This document shows positions 13,541 to 14,693 of a stretch of DNA of 14,693 bases, piece by piece (positions within the stretch are counted from its first letter, which is position 1; every line of letters starts with the position of its first letter). Where the stretch lies: NCBI GenBank assembly GCA_900554315.1, contig USGP01000026.1, positions 1-14,693 of the forward strand. The letters are read 5' to 3'. Under the pieces are notes generated by a model that saw nothing but the letters and a program-made list of their open reading frames with translations, ran no database searches and was not told where the DNA came from. This DNA comes from an uncultured Mycoplasmatota bacterium. Its GTDB lineage: Bacteria; Bacillota_I; Bacilli_A; RF39; UBA660. A program made the translations under genes and the position numbers.

Positions 13541-14026
13541 ATGAAGAATGTTACAATGATTGCCGCTGTTGGTAAGAATTTAGAATTAGGAAAAAATAAC
13601 GATTTGATTTGGCATTTTAAAGAGGATATGCGTTTTTTTCGTGAACATACTCTTCATAAACCAATTATTATGGGAAGAAAAACATTAGAGTCTTTGCCTG
13701 GATTATTGCCAGAAAGACAACATATTGTTTTGACTCATAGTCAGGTAGAGTATCCTTCTGAAATATTAGTGATGCATTCTATAGAAGAGTTACTTCCTTA
13801 TATTGAGCAACATGAGGAAGAATTTATGGTTATTGGTGGTGCTAGTATTTATAAGGAGATGTTACCTTATTCGGATACTATGTTACTGACAGAAGTGGAT
13901 GCTGAAAGTAAGGCTGATGTTTTTTTTCCAACTTTTAATCATGAAGAGTGGAATAGTGCTGTTTTAAGTGAACAAGAAGAGAAGGGGATTTCTTACAAAC
14001 ATTTGGTTTATACTAGAAAAAAATAA
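13541..14026 (+). CDS. folA: Dihydrofolate reductase
   Basis: DHFR uses NADPH to reduce dihydrofolate, the by-product of ThyA, back to tetrahydrofolate, so thyA-folA is a coherent two-gene unit. The 161-residue length is typical. Motifs: MIAAVGKNLELGKNNDLIW (N-terminal strand and Met20-type loop), Asp29 as the catalytic acid five residues after Trp24, PIIMGRKTLESL (41-52) for NADPH binding, HIVLT, and VIGGASIY (97-104) with the conserved Gly99-Gly100. The ATG lies two bases after the thyA stop with AAAGGA (13527-13532) at an eight-base spacing inside the end of thyA, so translation is probably coupled. Tyr104 occupies the position that is Tyr in E. coli and Phe in S. aureus; this alone says nothing about trimethoprim response. 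Confidence 0.96.
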   Translation: MKNVTMIAAVGKNLELGKNNDLIWHFKEDMRFFREHTLHKPIIMGRKTLESLPGLLPERQHIVLTHSQVEYPSEILVMHSIEELLPYIEQHEEEFMVIGGASIYKEMLPYSDTMLLTEVDAESKADVFFPTFNHEEWNSAVLSEQEEKGISYKHLVYTRKK

Positions 14027-14047
14027 AGAGACGTGTGTCTCTTTTTT
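14025..14047. terminator. Bidirectional terminator between folA and rnhC
   Basis: AAAGAGAC (14025-14032) and GTCTCTTT (14037-14044) form an eight-pair stem with a GTGT loop. It is followed by T residues on the plus strand, and by TTTATTTTTTT when read on the minus strand, so it can end both converging transcripts. It overlaps the folA stop codon and abuts the rnhC stop. Confidence 0.88.
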
Positions 14048-14693
14048 AATATATTAATGTATGTAAGATTCGATCTGTATTTTTAAAATTGAATTTAGCA
14101 ATTTCTTTTAGTTTATCTTCTCCATATTTTTCTACAACTTCTTCGCCGATTTCATCGACATCTTTTCCTGCTCCTTTTGGTAGAGGAATGTGAATAGAGT
14201 CACATAATTTATCGAATTCTTTTAAGAAAATGTATCTACTTATGATGGATGCAGAAGCAACCGCTAGATTTTTATCTTCTGCTTTCGTCATAAAAGTGAT
14301 GTTTCTTTGAACATTTGGAATTCCTTCTAGATATTCATAATATCTTTTTTCTCTTGCAAATTCATCTACTACAATATAGTCTACATTTGGCTTTTCTTCT
14401 GTCATTAGTTGATATAACACTTTGTTGTGAAGAATAGCTTTTATTTTATTCATATTGATATCTTTCGTATATTTTTCGTTATATTCTTTATTGGTTAAAA
14501 TCATGCTTCTATATTTTACAATTTTAATTAGTTCAGGAGTTATTTTCTTTATTTTTTCATCGGTTATTTTTTTAGAGTCTCCAACACCTAGTTTTTCTAA
14601 GCGTTCTACATCTTCTTTTTTGACGTATGCAGCGGTTACAACGATAGGACCGAAATAATCTCCTGTACCAACTTCATCAGAACCCACGGAAGA
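14046..14693 (-). CDS. rnhC: Ribonuclease HIII (5'-truncated by window edge)
   Basis: RNase HIII cleaves the RNA strand of RNA-DNA hybrids. The fragment begins at the catalytic domain: GSDEVGTGDYFGP with the metal-binding Asp-Glu pair (positions 4-5 counted from the GTG at 14687), a GDSKK motif (36-40), Asp108 in YIVVDEFA about 104 residues on, which matches the spacing in Geobacillus RNase HIII, and AEDKNLAVASASIISRY (136-152). GTGD rather than GRG separates HIII from HII. The frame stays open through the window edge (codons for Ser-Ser precede), so the usual N-terminal TBP-like substrate-binding domain of about 80-90 residues lies beyond the window; the GTG is internal and not a start. It converges on folA. 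Confidence 0.94.
   Translation of the reverse strand, partial: SSVGSDEVGTGDYFGPIVVTAAYVKKEDVERLEKLGVGDSKKITDEKIKKITPELIKIVKYRSMILTNKEYNEKYTKDINMNKIKAILHNKVLYQLMTEEKPNVDYIVVDEFAREKRYYEYLEGIPNVQRNITFMTKAEDKNLAVASASIISRYIFLKEFDKLCDSIHIPLPKGAGKDVDEIGEEVVEKYGEDKLKEIAKFNFKNTDRILHTLIY

Noticed and set aside
13850..13855. Tyr104 of DHFR as a sign of trimethoprim resistance (S. aureus Phe98Tyr).
   Set aside because: Tyr is the normal residue at this position in E. coli and many other sensitive enzymes, so it is not informative alone.
14685..14687. GTG at 14687 (minus strand) as the true start of RNase HIII.
   Set aside because: The frame continues upstream to the window edge and RNase HIII normally has an N-terminal domain before this motif; the gene is simply cut by the window.

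Overview
The window is AT-rich and reads as ordinary chromosome from a low-GC Gram-positive bacterium, most likely a gut-type Bacilli lineage close to the Mollicutes/RF39 or Erysipelotrichia groups. The reasons are a ParC of the staphylococcal GrlA type, the Gram-positive form of DnaK, a CIRCE/HrcA operon, a ylbD-ylbE-ylbF-rsmD block as in Bacillus, a Bacillus-subtilis-like ThyA, and RNase HIII. TGA is used as a stop codon (rsmD, the YcxB-like gene) and tryptophan is TGG, so the standard bacterial code applies rather than the Mycoplasma code. The taxonomic placement is an inference from protein resemblance only.

Layout: (1) 1-2480, 3' part of parC (topoisomerase IV A subunit), closed by a hairpin terminator. 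(2) 2566-3996, a small-gene cluster resembling Bacillus ylbD, ylbE, ylbF and ylbH/rsmD, with ylbG absent. (3) 4024-5553, a large surface protein with a pilin-like N-terminal anchor followed by glycine-rich, discoidin-like and ricin-like modules. (4) 5584-10429, the heat-shock operon hrcA-grpE-dnaK-dnaJ behind two CIRCE operators, closed by a strong terminator. (5) 10454-12412, a YcxB-like membrane protein and an XRE-type DNA-binding protein fused to a multi-pass membrane region; three CAACC words at exactly 21-bp steps lie between them. (6) 12507-14026, thyA-folA, which together make dTMP and regenerate tetrahydrofolate. (7) 14046-14693 on the minus strand, the 3' part of rnhC, convergent with folA across a bidirectional terminator.

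Most of the window is housekeeping. The parts that deserve a second look are the multi-lectin pilin-like surface protein, the membrane-tethered regulator with its phased upstream repeats, Phe at both quinolone-contact positions of ParC, a YlbF-like gene that appears leaderless, and a recurrent compact arrangement in which a -10 box sits so close to the gene that the predicted transcript begins at or near the Shine-Dalgarno sequence. I see no mobile element, CRISPR array, tRNA or rRNA, and no gene-free stretch longer than about 120 bases.
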